NCBI GenBank assembly: GCA_946633495.1
Contig: CAMPAX010000131.1
Span: forward strand, 1 to 6,516
From: an uncultured Lachnospiraceae bacterium
GTDB lineage: Bacteria > Bacillota > Clostridia > Lachnospirales > Lachnospiraceae
Reading direction: 5' to 3'
DNA length: 6,516 nt
Part shown: positions 1 through 6,284 of the stretch, piece after piece
Position numbering within the stretch: position 1 is the stretch's first letter
How the letters are laid out: every line of letters begins with the position of its first letter
The notes under the pieces: model-generated
Told to the model about the DNA's origin: nothing
Database searches by the model: none
The model's input: only the letters and a program-made list of their open reading frames with translations
Made by a program: the position numbers and the translations under genes

Positions 1-58
1 CCATAAAAAGAACGGTCTCGTATATGAGCAAGCTCATACGAGACCGTTCTTTTTATGG
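1..58 (-). terminator. Strong, probably bidirectional intrinsic terminator after the FHA gene
   Basis: A near-perfect inverted repeat pairs 1-23 with 36-58 and 26-29 with 32-35, leaving only a two-base bulge (24-25) and a tiny loop. The GC-containing core (AACGGTCTCG) is flanked by A5 on the left and T5 on the right, so a U-tract follows the stem on either strand. It begins 17 bases past the FHA stop codon, which fits termination of that minus-strand gene. The symmetry suggests it could also end a plus-strand transcript arriving from outside the window, but no such gene is visible here. Confidence 0.85.
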
Positions 59-75
59 CTGTGCGTGGCTCAATG

Positions 76-999
76 CTAACGCACCCAGTACTTGAATTCT
101 TCGTCGCCGAGGCGGATGTAGTCGTTGTTTGCCAGCATGATCTCAAACTCCGGCTGGATCAGTTTTCCGTTGATGAATGTATGATTCGTGGAGTTATGAT
201 CCCGGACATAGCATTCTCCGTTGCTGATCCGGAAGGTTGCGTGTCTTCGGCTGACGCGGCGGTTATCAGTGATCTGATAATCGGCTTCCGGAGACTTTCC
301 GATCAGGAACTCCGCCTTAATAATGGGGATCAGTTCATTTGTCTTGATCCGTACAAGGTAAGGGATCGGATTGCTGTAATTGGATGAGGTTGCTCCCAGC
401 ACAGTGGTTGCAGACTCAGAAGAGGTTTTGTCCATGGAATCTTCCAGGATCGTCTCTTCTTCCAGGGACAGCACATAATGATACACATCATTAAGATCAA
501 ACATCAACTTGCTGTCCAGATATTTCAGAAGCTTTTCAACGCACTCAACGCATGCCATATTTGCAAAACGGACCTTGCTGATAAAGGTCTGGATAAACTC
601 CGTCACGTTGCAGTCGGCAAACTTCTTGATGACCGGCATATAGATCAGCTGGATATCAAGCGTTGAAAGCTCGATATACATATAATGAACATTCAAAAGC
701 AGCTTATTGAATGACATCTGATTCTCGTCAAAATAGATCAGCTGATTCAGGATGTTGGAAAGAATCGACAGAAATTCCCCCTTATAAAGCTGTTTACGCA
801 GGAACTGTTCCAACGGCAGGGTTGCAGGTATCTTAAACTGCAGAGCCCTCTGCTCATTCATTTCCACTACCGAACAGGTTGTACGGTTACCGACAAACTC
901 ATAATTGAACATCGTCAGCTCATTCTGATCCACCGGAACATTCTCTTCCAAACGGAAATTTAAAGTAAACTCATCATAACTTGAATTCGTATCTGCCAT
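76..999 (-). CDS. FHA-domain protein with N-terminal DUF6382-like domain
   Basis: This 307-residue protein has no signal peptide or membrane segment and should be cytoplasmic. Residues 1 to about 170 form an alpha/beta region resembling the DUF6382 domain found before FHA domains in Clostridia (recalled resemblance, not searched). Residues 178-212 are an acidic, Ser/Thr-rich linker. Residues about 215-307 are an FHA domain, a phosphothreonine-binding fold, with GK at 234-235, SRRH at 250-253 and the loop NSTNHTFING at 269-278; a His replaces the usual Gly after Asn272. FHA proteins normally recognise phosphorylated partners of Ser/Thr kinases, but no kinase or phosphatase gene lies here, so the partner is unknown. 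The start at 999 is chosen over 1020 because GGGGAGG (1010-1016) lies ten bases upstream of it, and the predicted transcript begins at about 1022, leaving the 1020 ATG essentially without a leader. The gene stands alone between its own promoter and terminator. Family assignment is sure for FHA and moderate for the N-terminal domain. Confidence 0.88.
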   Translation of the reverse strand: MADTNSSYDEFTLNFRLEENVPVDQNELTMFNYEFVGNRTTCSVVEMNEQRALQFKIPATLPLEQFLRKQLYKGEFLSILSNILNQLIYFDENQMSFNKLLLNVHYMYIELSTLDIQLIYMPVIKKFADCNVTEFIQTFISKVRFANMACVECVEKLLKYLDSKLMFDLNDVYHYVLSLEEETILEDSMDKTSSESATTVLGATSSNYSNPIPYLVRIKTNELIPIIKAEFLIGKSPEADYQITDNRRVSRRHATFRISNGECYVRDHNSTNHTFINGKLIQPEFEIMLANNDYIRLGDEEFKYWVR

Positions 1000-1009
1000 G
1001 GTGTTCATA

Positions 1010-1016
1010 CCTCCCC
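1010..1016 (-). promoter_or_regulatory. Ribosome binding site deciding the FHA gene start
   Basis: The minus strand reads GGGGAGG here, ten bases before the ATG at 999-997. The site lies inside the longer reading frame that starts at 1020 and directly abuts another in-frame ATG at 1008-1006, so it can serve only the 999 start. Confidence 0.7.
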
Positions 1017-1021
1017 ACATT

Positions 1022-1057
1022 CCAGTTTATCATATCATTTTTCATACGTTACTTCAA
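1022..1057 (-). promoter_or_regulatory. Sigma-A promoter with extended -10 for the FHA gene
   Basis: The minus strand shows TTGAAG (1057-1052), a 17-base spacer and TATGAT (1034-1029), preceded by TGA, which gives the extended -10 TGnTATGAT. Transcription should start near 1022, leaving a leader of about 20 bases before the start at 999. The surrounding 1021-1110 stretch is AT-rich, as expected of a promoter region. Confidence 0.65.
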
Positions 1058-1135
1058 TCTATTTTCTGAAAATTGTCGTTAGCCGAAACATAGAAAATGT
1101 ATGTGAATATTATACAATCCCCGATACCGTAAATT

Positions 1136-1152
1136 CCGGGAAGTTTTCCCGG
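1136..1152. repeat. Small perfect inverted repeat between the pncB terminator and the FHA promoter
   Basis: CCGGGAA and TTCCCGG (1136-1142 and 1146-1152) are exact inverted copies around a three-base centre. It has no U-tract, so it is not a good terminator. About 20 bases downstream on the minus strand is a perfect TATAAT (1114-1109), but its -35 region is weak (TTTACG at only 13 bases, or GGAATT at 17). The repeat might be an operator for a second, upstream FHA promoter; this is speculative. Confidence 0.3.
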
Positions 1153-1172
1153 CATCGCCTGCAAGGGGCCAC

Positions 1173-1214
1173 AAAAAAAGAACGCTCCGACAGACTTTTT
1201 TCGTCAGAGCGTTC
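1173..1214 (-). terminator. Intrinsic terminator of nicotinate phosphoribosyltransferase
   Basis: On the minus strand GAACGCTCTGAC (1214-1203) pairs with GTCGGAGCGTTC (1191-1180), a 12-base-pair stem with one G-U pair and an A-rich loop, followed by seven U (1179-1173). It starts 11 bases after the pncB stop codon. There is no T-tract in the other direction, so it acts on minus-strand transcripts and separates pncB from the FHA gene. Confidence 0.9.
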
Positions 1215-1225
1215 CCCTACTACGG

Positions 1226-2674
1226 TCATTCAAGGTTGGTCGCTTCCGAGAGCAGCCTCTCCTTGGTCTCATACAGTTTTCTGGAAAGATCCAGATAATG
1301 GATATGCGGATTTGCAAAACGCTGTTCCTCTTCCCATACCTCATCCTTCAGCTGCTTCTTTACATATTCCTGAATCTCCTGCAGCGTCGGCTGTTCGTAA
1401 ACCAGCTCGCCATCCTTGAAGATCGTTACCTGAAGCGGGCGCGCGGTACTGTTTTTAAAATGCATCTTTTTCCACGGACGGGTCGGATCGATGAACCGGT
1501 AGGGCTCGGTCACGTCCACTTCCTCTCCCTCCAATGCCAGAAGGTCGGCGTATCCGTAACCGGTTTCATTACTGAAGATCCGCCACAGTGTCTTCTTACC
1601 GGGGTTGGTGATCTTCTCCACGTTCTCGGAAACCTTGATCTTCGGAATGAACTCATCCCCCTCTTTTACGGCCACCAGCTTGTAAACACCGCCGAAGACC
1701 GGATCGGACTTGGAAGTGATCATCCGCTCACCCACACCATAGGAGTTGATGCAGGCTTTCTGCTTGTTCAGCGAGTCGATCAGATATTCATCCACACTGT
1801 TGGAAACTACAATAGAGCAATCCTGCAGACCTTCAGCATCCAGGATCTTTCGGATCTTCTTGGAGAAGTATGCAAGGTCGCCGCTGTCGATACGGATTCC
1901 CTGCAGACGTTTTCCCATGGGTTCCAGCACCTCATGTGCCACGCGGATCGCATTCGGAAGTCCGCTCTTTAAAATGTCATAGGTATCGATCAGCAGAACG
2001 CAGGCATCCGGATAGACTTCCGCATAAGCCTTAAATGCATCGAATTCGGACGGAAAGAACTCGATCCAGCTGTGTGCCATGGTTCCTACCGCTTTGATGC
2101 CGAACTGCTGGTCAGCCAGCACCGTGGCTGTGGTATTTACACCACCGATGAAGCAGGCTCTGCTTCCCCAGACTGCTGCATCCGGGCCCTGTGCGCGGCG
2201 TGCGCCAAACTCCATAACCACAGCATTTCCGGCACCTGCCGCCCGGGCGATACGGTTCGCCTTGGTGGCGATCAGTGACTGGAAGTTGATGCAGATGAGT
2301 AACATGGTCTCCAGCAGCTGTGCTTCAATGATGGGGGCCGTTACAGTCACAATGGGCGTATTCGGATATACGATGGTCCCCTCCGGAACTGCTTCAATGG
2401 TTCCGGTGAATTTGAAATCCGTAAGATACTGCAGGAATCCCTCGTCGAACATATTTCTTCCGCGAAGGTAGGCGATATCATCCTCGGTAAAATGCAGTTC
2501 CTTCACATAATCGATCAGCATACCGAGACCGGCACTGATCACAAAACCGCCTTCATCCGGATTCTTGCGATAGAACATATCGAATACCGCAACCTTATCC
2601 TTATTTCCGGTCACAAAATAACCGTTTGCCATGGTCAGCTCATAAAAATCCATCAGCATCGTAAGATTTCTCAT
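1226..2674 (-). CDS. pncB: Nicotinate phosphoribosyltransferase
   Basis: The enzyme joins nicotinate and PRPP to give nicotinate mononucleotide, coupled to ATP hydrolysis (EC 6.3.4.21). This is the entry step of NAD salvage (Preiss-Handler route) in the cytoplasm. From the start used here it has 482 residues, about the usual length for the Firmicute-type enzyme. Visible hallmarks are the N-terminal substrate region DFYELTMANGYF (9-20), EFGARRAQGPDAA (155-167), GGVNTT (177-182), TMAHSW (198-203) with the His (201) expected to be phosphorylated during catalysis, RIDSGD (261-266), and the phosphate-binding segment GVGERMITS (313-321). A longer frame begins at 2701, but AGGAGG (2686-2681) sits six bases before the ATG at 2674-2672, inside the extra segment, so 2674 is the better start. 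It follows typA after 43 bases with no terminator between, suggesting one transcript, and ends at a clear terminator. No frameshift or missing motif is visible. Confidence 0.95.
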   Translation of the reverse strand: MRNLTMLMDFYELTMANGYFVTGNKDKVAVFDMFYRKNPDEGGFVISAGLGMLIDYVKELHFTEDDIAYLRGRNMFDEGFLQYLTDFKFTGTIEAVPEGTIVYPNTPIVTVTAPIIEAQLLETMLLICINFQSLIATKANRIARAAGAGNAVVMEFGARRAQGPDAAVWGSRACFIGGVNTTATVLADQQFGIKAVGTMAHSWIEFFPSEFDAFKAYAEVYPDACVLLIDTYDILKSGLPNAIRVAHEVLEPMGKRLQGIRIDSGDLAYFSKKIRKILDAEGLQDCSIVVSNSVDEYLIDSLNKQKACINSYGVGERMITSKSDPVFGGVYKLVAVKEGDEFIPKIKVSENVEKITNPGKKTLWRIFSNETGYGYADLLALEGEEVDVTEPYRFIDPTRPWKKMHFKNSTARPLQVTIFKDGELVYEQPTLQEIQEYVKKQLKDEVWEEEQRFANPHIHYLDLSRKLYETKERLLSEATNLE

Positions 2675-2680
2675 TTGTGC

Positions 2681-2686
2681 CCTCCT
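2681..2686 (-). promoter_or_regulatory. Ribosome binding site deciding the pncB start
   Basis: A perfect AGGAGG on the minus strand lies six bases before the ATG at 2674. It is inside the longer frame starting at 2701, for which no comparable site is visible upstream. Confidence 0.8.
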
Positions 2687-2708
2687 AATATACTCTTTCA
2701 TGTTTCAG

Positions 2709-2736
2709 CCGGAAAAACTATCCCTGATTCTTCCGG
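2709..2736 (-). repeat. Hairpin spanning the typA stop codon
   Basis: On the minus strand CCGGAAGAA (2736-2728) can pair with TTTTTCCGG (2717-2709), nine base pairs including one G-U, with the typA stop codon (2720-2718) in the loop. No U-tract follows, so it is not an intrinsic terminator. It could modestly affect RNA stability or processing between typA and pncB, or be chance. Confidence 0.3.
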
Positions 2737-4547
2737 TTCTCACGAAGTCTCAGTCTGGAATCCAGGATCTTCTTTCGGATCCGAAGACTCTTCGGCGTGA
2801 TCTCCAGAATCTCGTCATTATCCAGGAAATCCAGCGCCTGCTCCAAAGAAAGCACTTTGGGCGGAACCAGCTTTAAAGCTTCATCGGATCCGGAGGACCG
2901 GGTGTTGGTCAGATGCTTTGTCTTGCAGACATTTACCTCGATATCCTCGGAGCGGCCGGTCTCGCCGACTACCATTCCCGCGTATACCTCCACGCCGGGC
3001 CCGATGAACATGGTACCACGTTCCTGTGCATTAAAGAGTCCGTAGGTGATGGAAGTCCCCGCCTCAAAGGCGATCAGAGACCCGTTGGAGCGGTAGCTCA
3101 TCTCTCCCTTAAAATCATCATATCCGTCAAAAATGGTATTGATCACACCATTTCCCTTGGTGGCTGTCATGAATGGTCCGCGGAACCCGATGAGTCCGCG
3201 GGACGGGATCCGGAATTCCAGACGTGTGGTCCCGCTGTCCGAGGGTGACATACCGGACAGTTCTCCCTTCCGGACACTCATCATATTAATGACCGTACCG
3301 GAGAATTCATCCGGCACATCCACAATGGCGATCTCGTAAGGCTCACTCTTCTTCCCGCGCTCATCAAACCGGTAGATGACTTCCGCCTTGCTGACAGCGA
3401 ATTCATAGCCCTCACGACGCATATTCTCGATCAGAACAGACAAATGCAGTTCGCCGCGGCCCGAAACCTTGAAGCAGTCCGTGGAATCCGTATCCTCAAC
3501 CCGAAGGCTGACATCCGTATTCAGCTCACGATACAGACGATCGCGGATATGACGGGAGGTGATATATTTTCCTTCTTTCCCTGCCAGAGGCGAATCATTT
3601 ACCATGAACTGCATGGAAATGGTGGGCTCCGTGATCTTCTGGAACGGAATGGCATCCGGCTGATCCGGTGAACAGATGGTGTCACCGATCTTCAGATCCG
3701 CTATACCGGAGACTGCCACAATGGAGCCGATGGTTGCCTCCGAAATATCGATCCGGCCCAGACCTTCATATTCATATAATTTTCCGATCTTCACCCTCTC
3801 GGAACGATCTTTTTCATGATGGTTCACAATAAGAGCATCCTGGTTCAGGCGGATAGTTCCGTTATCGATCTTACCAACACCGATCCGGCCCACATATTCG
3901 TTATAATCAATGGTACTGATGAGTATCTGCAGACCCGCCTCCGGATCTCCTTCCGGAGCCGGAATATGCTTCAGTATGGTTTCAAAGAGAGGTTTCATAT
4001 CCGTTCCGGGCTCATCCGGAGAATAAGATGCGATCCCTTCTCTGGCAGAAGCATATACAAACGGGCAGTCCAGCTGCTCATCCGTGGCATCCAGATCCAT
4101 CAGAAGCTCCAGAACCTCTTCTTCCACCTCTGCCGGACGTGCATCCGGCCGGTCGATCTTATTCACGCAGACGATGACGGACAGGTTCAGTGACAATGCC
4201 TTCTGCAGTACAAACCGTGTCTGGGGCATGGGGCCCTCAAATGCATCAACCACAAGGATCACGCCGTTTACCATTTTCAGGACACGTTCCACCTCGCCGC
4301 CGAAATCCGCATGACCCGGAGTATCGATGATGTTGATCTTTACGCCATTATATGTCACCGCCGTATTCTTGGACAGGATCGTGATCCCGCGTTCCCGCTC
4401 GATATCATTCGAGTCCATGACACGCTCTGCCACTTCCTGATTCTCTCTGAAAATACCGCTCTGCTGTAAAAGTCCGTCTACAAGTGTTGTTTTTCCGTGA
4501 TCAACGTGGGCGATGATCGCCACATTACGGATATCCTCTCTCTTCAT
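2718..4547 (-). CDS. typA: Ribosome-associated translational GTPase TypA/BipA
   Basis: TypA/BipA is an EF-G-like GTPase that binds the ribosome and is linked to 50S assembly, growth at low temperature and stress responses. The 609 residues match the family's usual size. The G domain shows AHVDHGKT (13-20, P-loop), RGITI (53-57, switch I), DTPGH (75-79), NKID (129-132) and the SAR G5 motif (167-169). A beta-barrel domain follows (about 204-290), then an EF-G domain III-like part with SGRGELHLSVL (362-372), a domain V-like part with EPYE (402-405), RGLIGFRG (450-457) and TATKGNG (461-467), and the TypA-specific C-terminal domain with EAGTSITYGL (495-504), IGPGVEVYAGM (515-525) and a basic tail. 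TypA lacks EF-G domain IV, as seen here. The start at 4547 is supported by TGAGG at 4560-4556, eight bases upstream. The 234-base gap before it holds palindromes but no clear promoter, so it may have its own weak promoter or be partly read through from guaB. Confidence 0.97.
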   Translation of the reverse strand: MKREDIRNVAIIAHVDHGKTTLVDGLLQQSGIFRENQEVAERVMDSNDIERERGITILSKNTAVTYNGVKINIIDTPGHADFGGEVERVLKMVNGVILVVDAFEGPMPQTRFVLQKALSLNLSVIVCVNKIDRPDARPAEVEEEVLELLMDLDATDEQLDCPFVYASAREGIASYSPDEPGTDMKPLFETILKHIPAPEGDPEAGLQILISTIDYNEYVGRIGVGKIDNGTIRLNQDALIVNHHEKDRSERVKIGKLYEYEGLGRIDISEATIGSIVAVSGIADLKIGDTICSPDQPDAIPFQKITEPTISMQFMVNDSPLAGKEGKYITSRHIRDRLYRELNTDVSLRVEDTDSTDCFKVSGRGELHLSVLIENMRREGYEFAVSKAEVIYRFDERGKKSEPYEIAIVDVPDEFSGTVINMMSVRKGELSGMSPSDSGTTRLEFRIPSRGLIGFRGPFMTATKGNGVINTIFDGYDDFKGEMSYRSNGSLIAFEAGTSITYGLFNAQERGTMFIGPGVEVYAGMVVGETGRSEDIEVNVCKTKHLTNTRSSGSDEALKLVPPKVLSLEQALDFLDNDEILEITPKSLRIRKKILDSRLRLRENRKNQG

Positions 4548-4573
4548 TCTCTGATCCTCAGTTCTTTGTCTGG

Positions 4574-4585
4574 ATCCCCGGGGAT
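4574..4585. repeat. 12-base palindrome in the typA leader
   Basis: ATCCCCGGGGAT is a perfect palindrome 26 bases upstream of the typA start. It could be a protein-binding operator or form a short stem in the leader RNA, though a stem without a loop would lose its central pairs. Function is unknown. Confidence 0.3.
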
Positions 4586-4598
4586 ACCCGATGGATCT

Positions 4599-4620
4599 GA
4601 TATAAAGTATCTTTATTATC
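4599..4620. promoter_or_regulatory. AT-rich dyad upstream of typA, possible promoter or operator
   Basis: ATAAAG (4602-4607) and CTTTAT (4611-4616) are exact inverted copies around a three-base centre, and the match extends outward to GAT and ATC with one extra base (4617). Minus-strand -10-like hexamers occur here (GATAAT at 4620-4615, GATACT at 4611-4606, TTATAT at 4605-4600), but none has a good -35 at 16 to 18 bases. It is the only AT-rich block between guaB and typA, so it is the best place for a typA promoter. Just upstream (4638-4621) a short hairpin, TGCGGCC with GGACCGCA, is also possible. Confidence 0.35.
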
Positions 4621-4654
4621 TGCGGTCCCAGGGCCGCATATTACTCTGCATGAG

Positions 4655-4738
4655 ACGGCGCGGGCCGCAACTTTGAGCGTGCCGGCCGGGGGATCAACGC
4701 CCCGCCTGTACACAGCCCTGAGCGTATGCCCGCGCCGT
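4655..4738 (-). other. Long rod-like hairpin between guaB and typA, possible structured RNA
   Basis: ACGGCGCGGGC (minus, 4738-4728) pairs perfectly with GCCCGCGCCGT (4665-4655). The 62 bases between continue the same rod: CGC 4724-4722 with 4668-4666, GGGC 4718-4715 with 4678-4675, GTG 4713-4711 with 4681-4679, GGC 4706-4704 with 4686-4684, and GGGG 4703-4700 with 4691-4688, closing an eight-base loop (4699-4692). This totals about 28 base pairs with small bulges. One pair is G-U only when read on the minus strand, which slightly favours a minus-strand RNA. No U-tract follows the minus-strand stem, so it is not a typical guaB terminator. It starts 43 bases after the guaB stop. It could be a leader or 3'-end RNA structure, a small RNA, or a dispersed palindromic repeat. 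Pairing was done by eye; no known RNA family was recognised. Confidence 0.4.
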
Positions 4739-4781
4739 ATCTTATTTATGATCCGCCTAGCGTTCCTTCGTCCGCTCCGTA

Positions 4782-6242
4782 TTACTGATCGCCTGTGGAG
4801 TAGTTCGGAGCTTCCTTCGTGATCTGAATATCATGCGGATGGCTCTCGCGGAGACCTGCAGACGTGATCTTAACGAACTTCGCCTTCTCATGCAGCTCCT
4901 CGATATTTGCCGCACCTACATAACCCATACCGGAACGAAGACCACCGATCAGCTGAAAGACCGTATCCTCCACGCTTCCCTTGTATGCCACACGTCCCTC
5001 GACGCCTTCCGGTACCAGCTTCTTTGCGTTTGCCTGGAAATAGCGGTCCTTGGATCCTGCTTCCATGGCAGCCAGAGAACCCATACCACGGTAAACCTTG
5101 TATTTCCGTCCCTGGTACAGTTCGAAATCACCGGGCGCCTCATCGGTACCTGCGAAGATGGAACCCATCATGCAGACATTTCCGCCGGCAGCCAGTGCCT
5201 TCGTCACATCGCCAGAGTACTTGATGCCGCCGTCGGCAATGACCGGAATTCCGGCTTCCTTCGCAGCCGCGTACGCATTCATAACCGCTGTGATCTGCGG
5301 AACACCGATTCCCGCAACCACACGGGTGGTACAGATCGAACCGGGGCCGATACCGATCTTAACGGCATCCACGCCGGCCTTGATCATGGCCTCAGTACCT
5401 TCGTAAGTAGCAACATTTCCGGCGATGACATCCAGATCCGGATATTTTTCCTTGATCATGGCAAAGGTGCGAAGCACATTTGCGGAATGTCCATGCGCCG
5501 TATCGATCACAACCGCATCAACATGAGACTTTACAAGCTCATCGATCCGGTCGGTAACATCCTTTGTTACGCCCACTGCCGCCGCACAAAGCAGACGTCC
5601 GTGTGCATCCTTTGCAGCCATCGGATATTTGATCGCCTTTTCGATATCCTTAATGGTGATGAGTCCCTTCAGGATCCCATTTTCATCCACGATGGGAAGC
5701 TTTTCTTTCCGGGCCCGTCCAAGGATCTTCTTAGCTTCATCCAACGTCACACCTTCTCTTGCGGTGATCAGTCCTTCGGAGGTCATAACATCTTTAATTT
5801 TCCGGGAGTAGTCTGTCTCGAATTTGAGATCACGATTTGTGATGATACCAACCAGCTTACCGCCGTCGGCAATGATCGGAACACCTGAAATACGGTATTT
5901 GCCCATCAGATCATCCGCATCCCGAAGCGTATGCTCTGCGGTCAGTGAGAAAGGATCTGTGATAACGCCATTCTCGGAACGCTTCACCATATCCACCTCT
6001 TCCGCCTGAGCTTCAATGCTCATGTTCTTGTGGATAACGCCGATACCTCCCTGACGCGCCATGGCAATCGCCATACGATGCTCGGTCACGGTATCCATGC
6101 CGGCGCTCATGAGCGGTATATTCAACCGAATCTTCTTTGTTAACTGCGTGGAGAGGTCAACTTCGTTCGGAAGCACCTCAGAGTATCCGGGGATCAGTAA
6201 AACGTCGTCAAATGTAATGCCTTCACCGATAATCTCGCTCAT
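4782..6242 (-). CDS. guaB: Inosine-5'-monophosphate dehydrogenase (IMPDH)
   Basis: IMPDH oxidises IMP to XMP with NAD+ (EC 1.1.1.205), the committed step of guanine nucleotide synthesis, in the cytoplasm as a tetramer or octamer. The 486 residues match the bacterial norm. The catalytic TIM barrel starts with the conserved TFDDVLLIPGYSEVLP (10-25) and is interrupted by two CBS domains (about 91-146 and 150-206), which in the family bind purine nucleotides for regulation. The barrel resumes with VIDTAHGHS (245-253), where Asp247 lies in the NAD site. GIGPGSICTTR (297-307) carries the catalytic Cys304, and YRGMGSLAAM (384-393) binds IMP. The flap follows, with the Arg400-Tyr401 pair expected to activate water and PEGVEGRVAYKG (411-422). 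All key residues are present. GAGG (6252-6249) is six bases before the start. The gene has its own promoter and a leader of about 50 bases, too short for a purine riboswitch. No clear U-tract terminator follows, so some transcription may reach typA. Confidence 0.98.
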   Translation of the reverse strand: MSEIIGEGITFDDVLLIPGYSEVLPNEVDLSTQLTKKIRLNIPLMSAGMDTVTEHRMAIAMARQGGIGVIHKNMSIEAQAEEVDMVKRSENGVITDPFSLTAEHTLRDADDLMGKYRISGVPIIADGGKLVGIITNRDLKFETDYSRKIKDVMTSEGLITAREGVTLDEAKKILGRARKEKLPIVDENGILKGLITIKDIEKAIKYPMAAKDAHGRLLCAAAVGVTKDVTDRIDELVKSHVDAVVIDTAHGHSANVLRTFAMIKEKYPDLDVIAGNVATYEGTEAMIKAGVDAVKIGIGPGSICTTRVVAGIGVPQITAVMNAYAAAKEAGIPVIADGGIKYSGDVTKALAAGGNVCMMGSIFAGTDEAPGDFELYQGRKYKVYRGMGSLAAMEAGSKDRYFQANAKKLVPEGVEGRVAYKGSVEDTVFQLIGGLRSGMGYVGAANIEELHEKAKFVKITSAGLRESHPHDIQITKEAPNYSTGDQ

Positions 6243-6250
6243 GATCTACC

Positions 6251-6272
6251 TCGCTTTTCTTATTCGCTTTTC
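6251..6272 (-). repeat. Two 9-base direct repeats in the guaB leader
   Basis: GAAAAGCGA occurs twice on the minus strand (6272-6264 and 6259-6251), separated by ATAA. The downstream copy overlaps the guaB ribosome binding site (GAGG at 6252-6249). The placement would suit a binding site that controls translation, but the purine-rich repeats may only be a tandem duplication of leader sequence. Confidence 0.5.
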
Positions 6273-6284
6273 AACAGGTTCCTT

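Noticed and set aside
1298..1972. Plus-strand frame of 224 codons opposite pncB
   Set aside because: It is antisense to conserved nicotinate phosphoribosyltransferase motifs and has no family signature, so it is a shadow frame.
4620..4640. T-box-like string TGGGACCGC on the minus strand upstream of typA
   Set aside because: It resembles the T-box core TGGNACCGC, but the preceding AGGG is absent, there is no competing terminator with a U-tract and no recognisable Stem I or specifier loop, and typA is not a usual T-box target. It is explained as one arm of the small hairpin at 4621-4638.
4655..4738. guaB rho-independent terminator
   Set aside because: The stem is strong but very long, with no U-tract after it on the minus strand (CTCATGCAG follows), so I did not call it an intrinsic terminator.
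4833..5888. Long plus-strand frame of 351 codons opposite guaB
   Set aside because: It is entirely antisense to the clear IMPDH gene and its translation shows no recognisable domain. No ribosome binding site or promoter was evident, so it is a shadow of guaB codon use.
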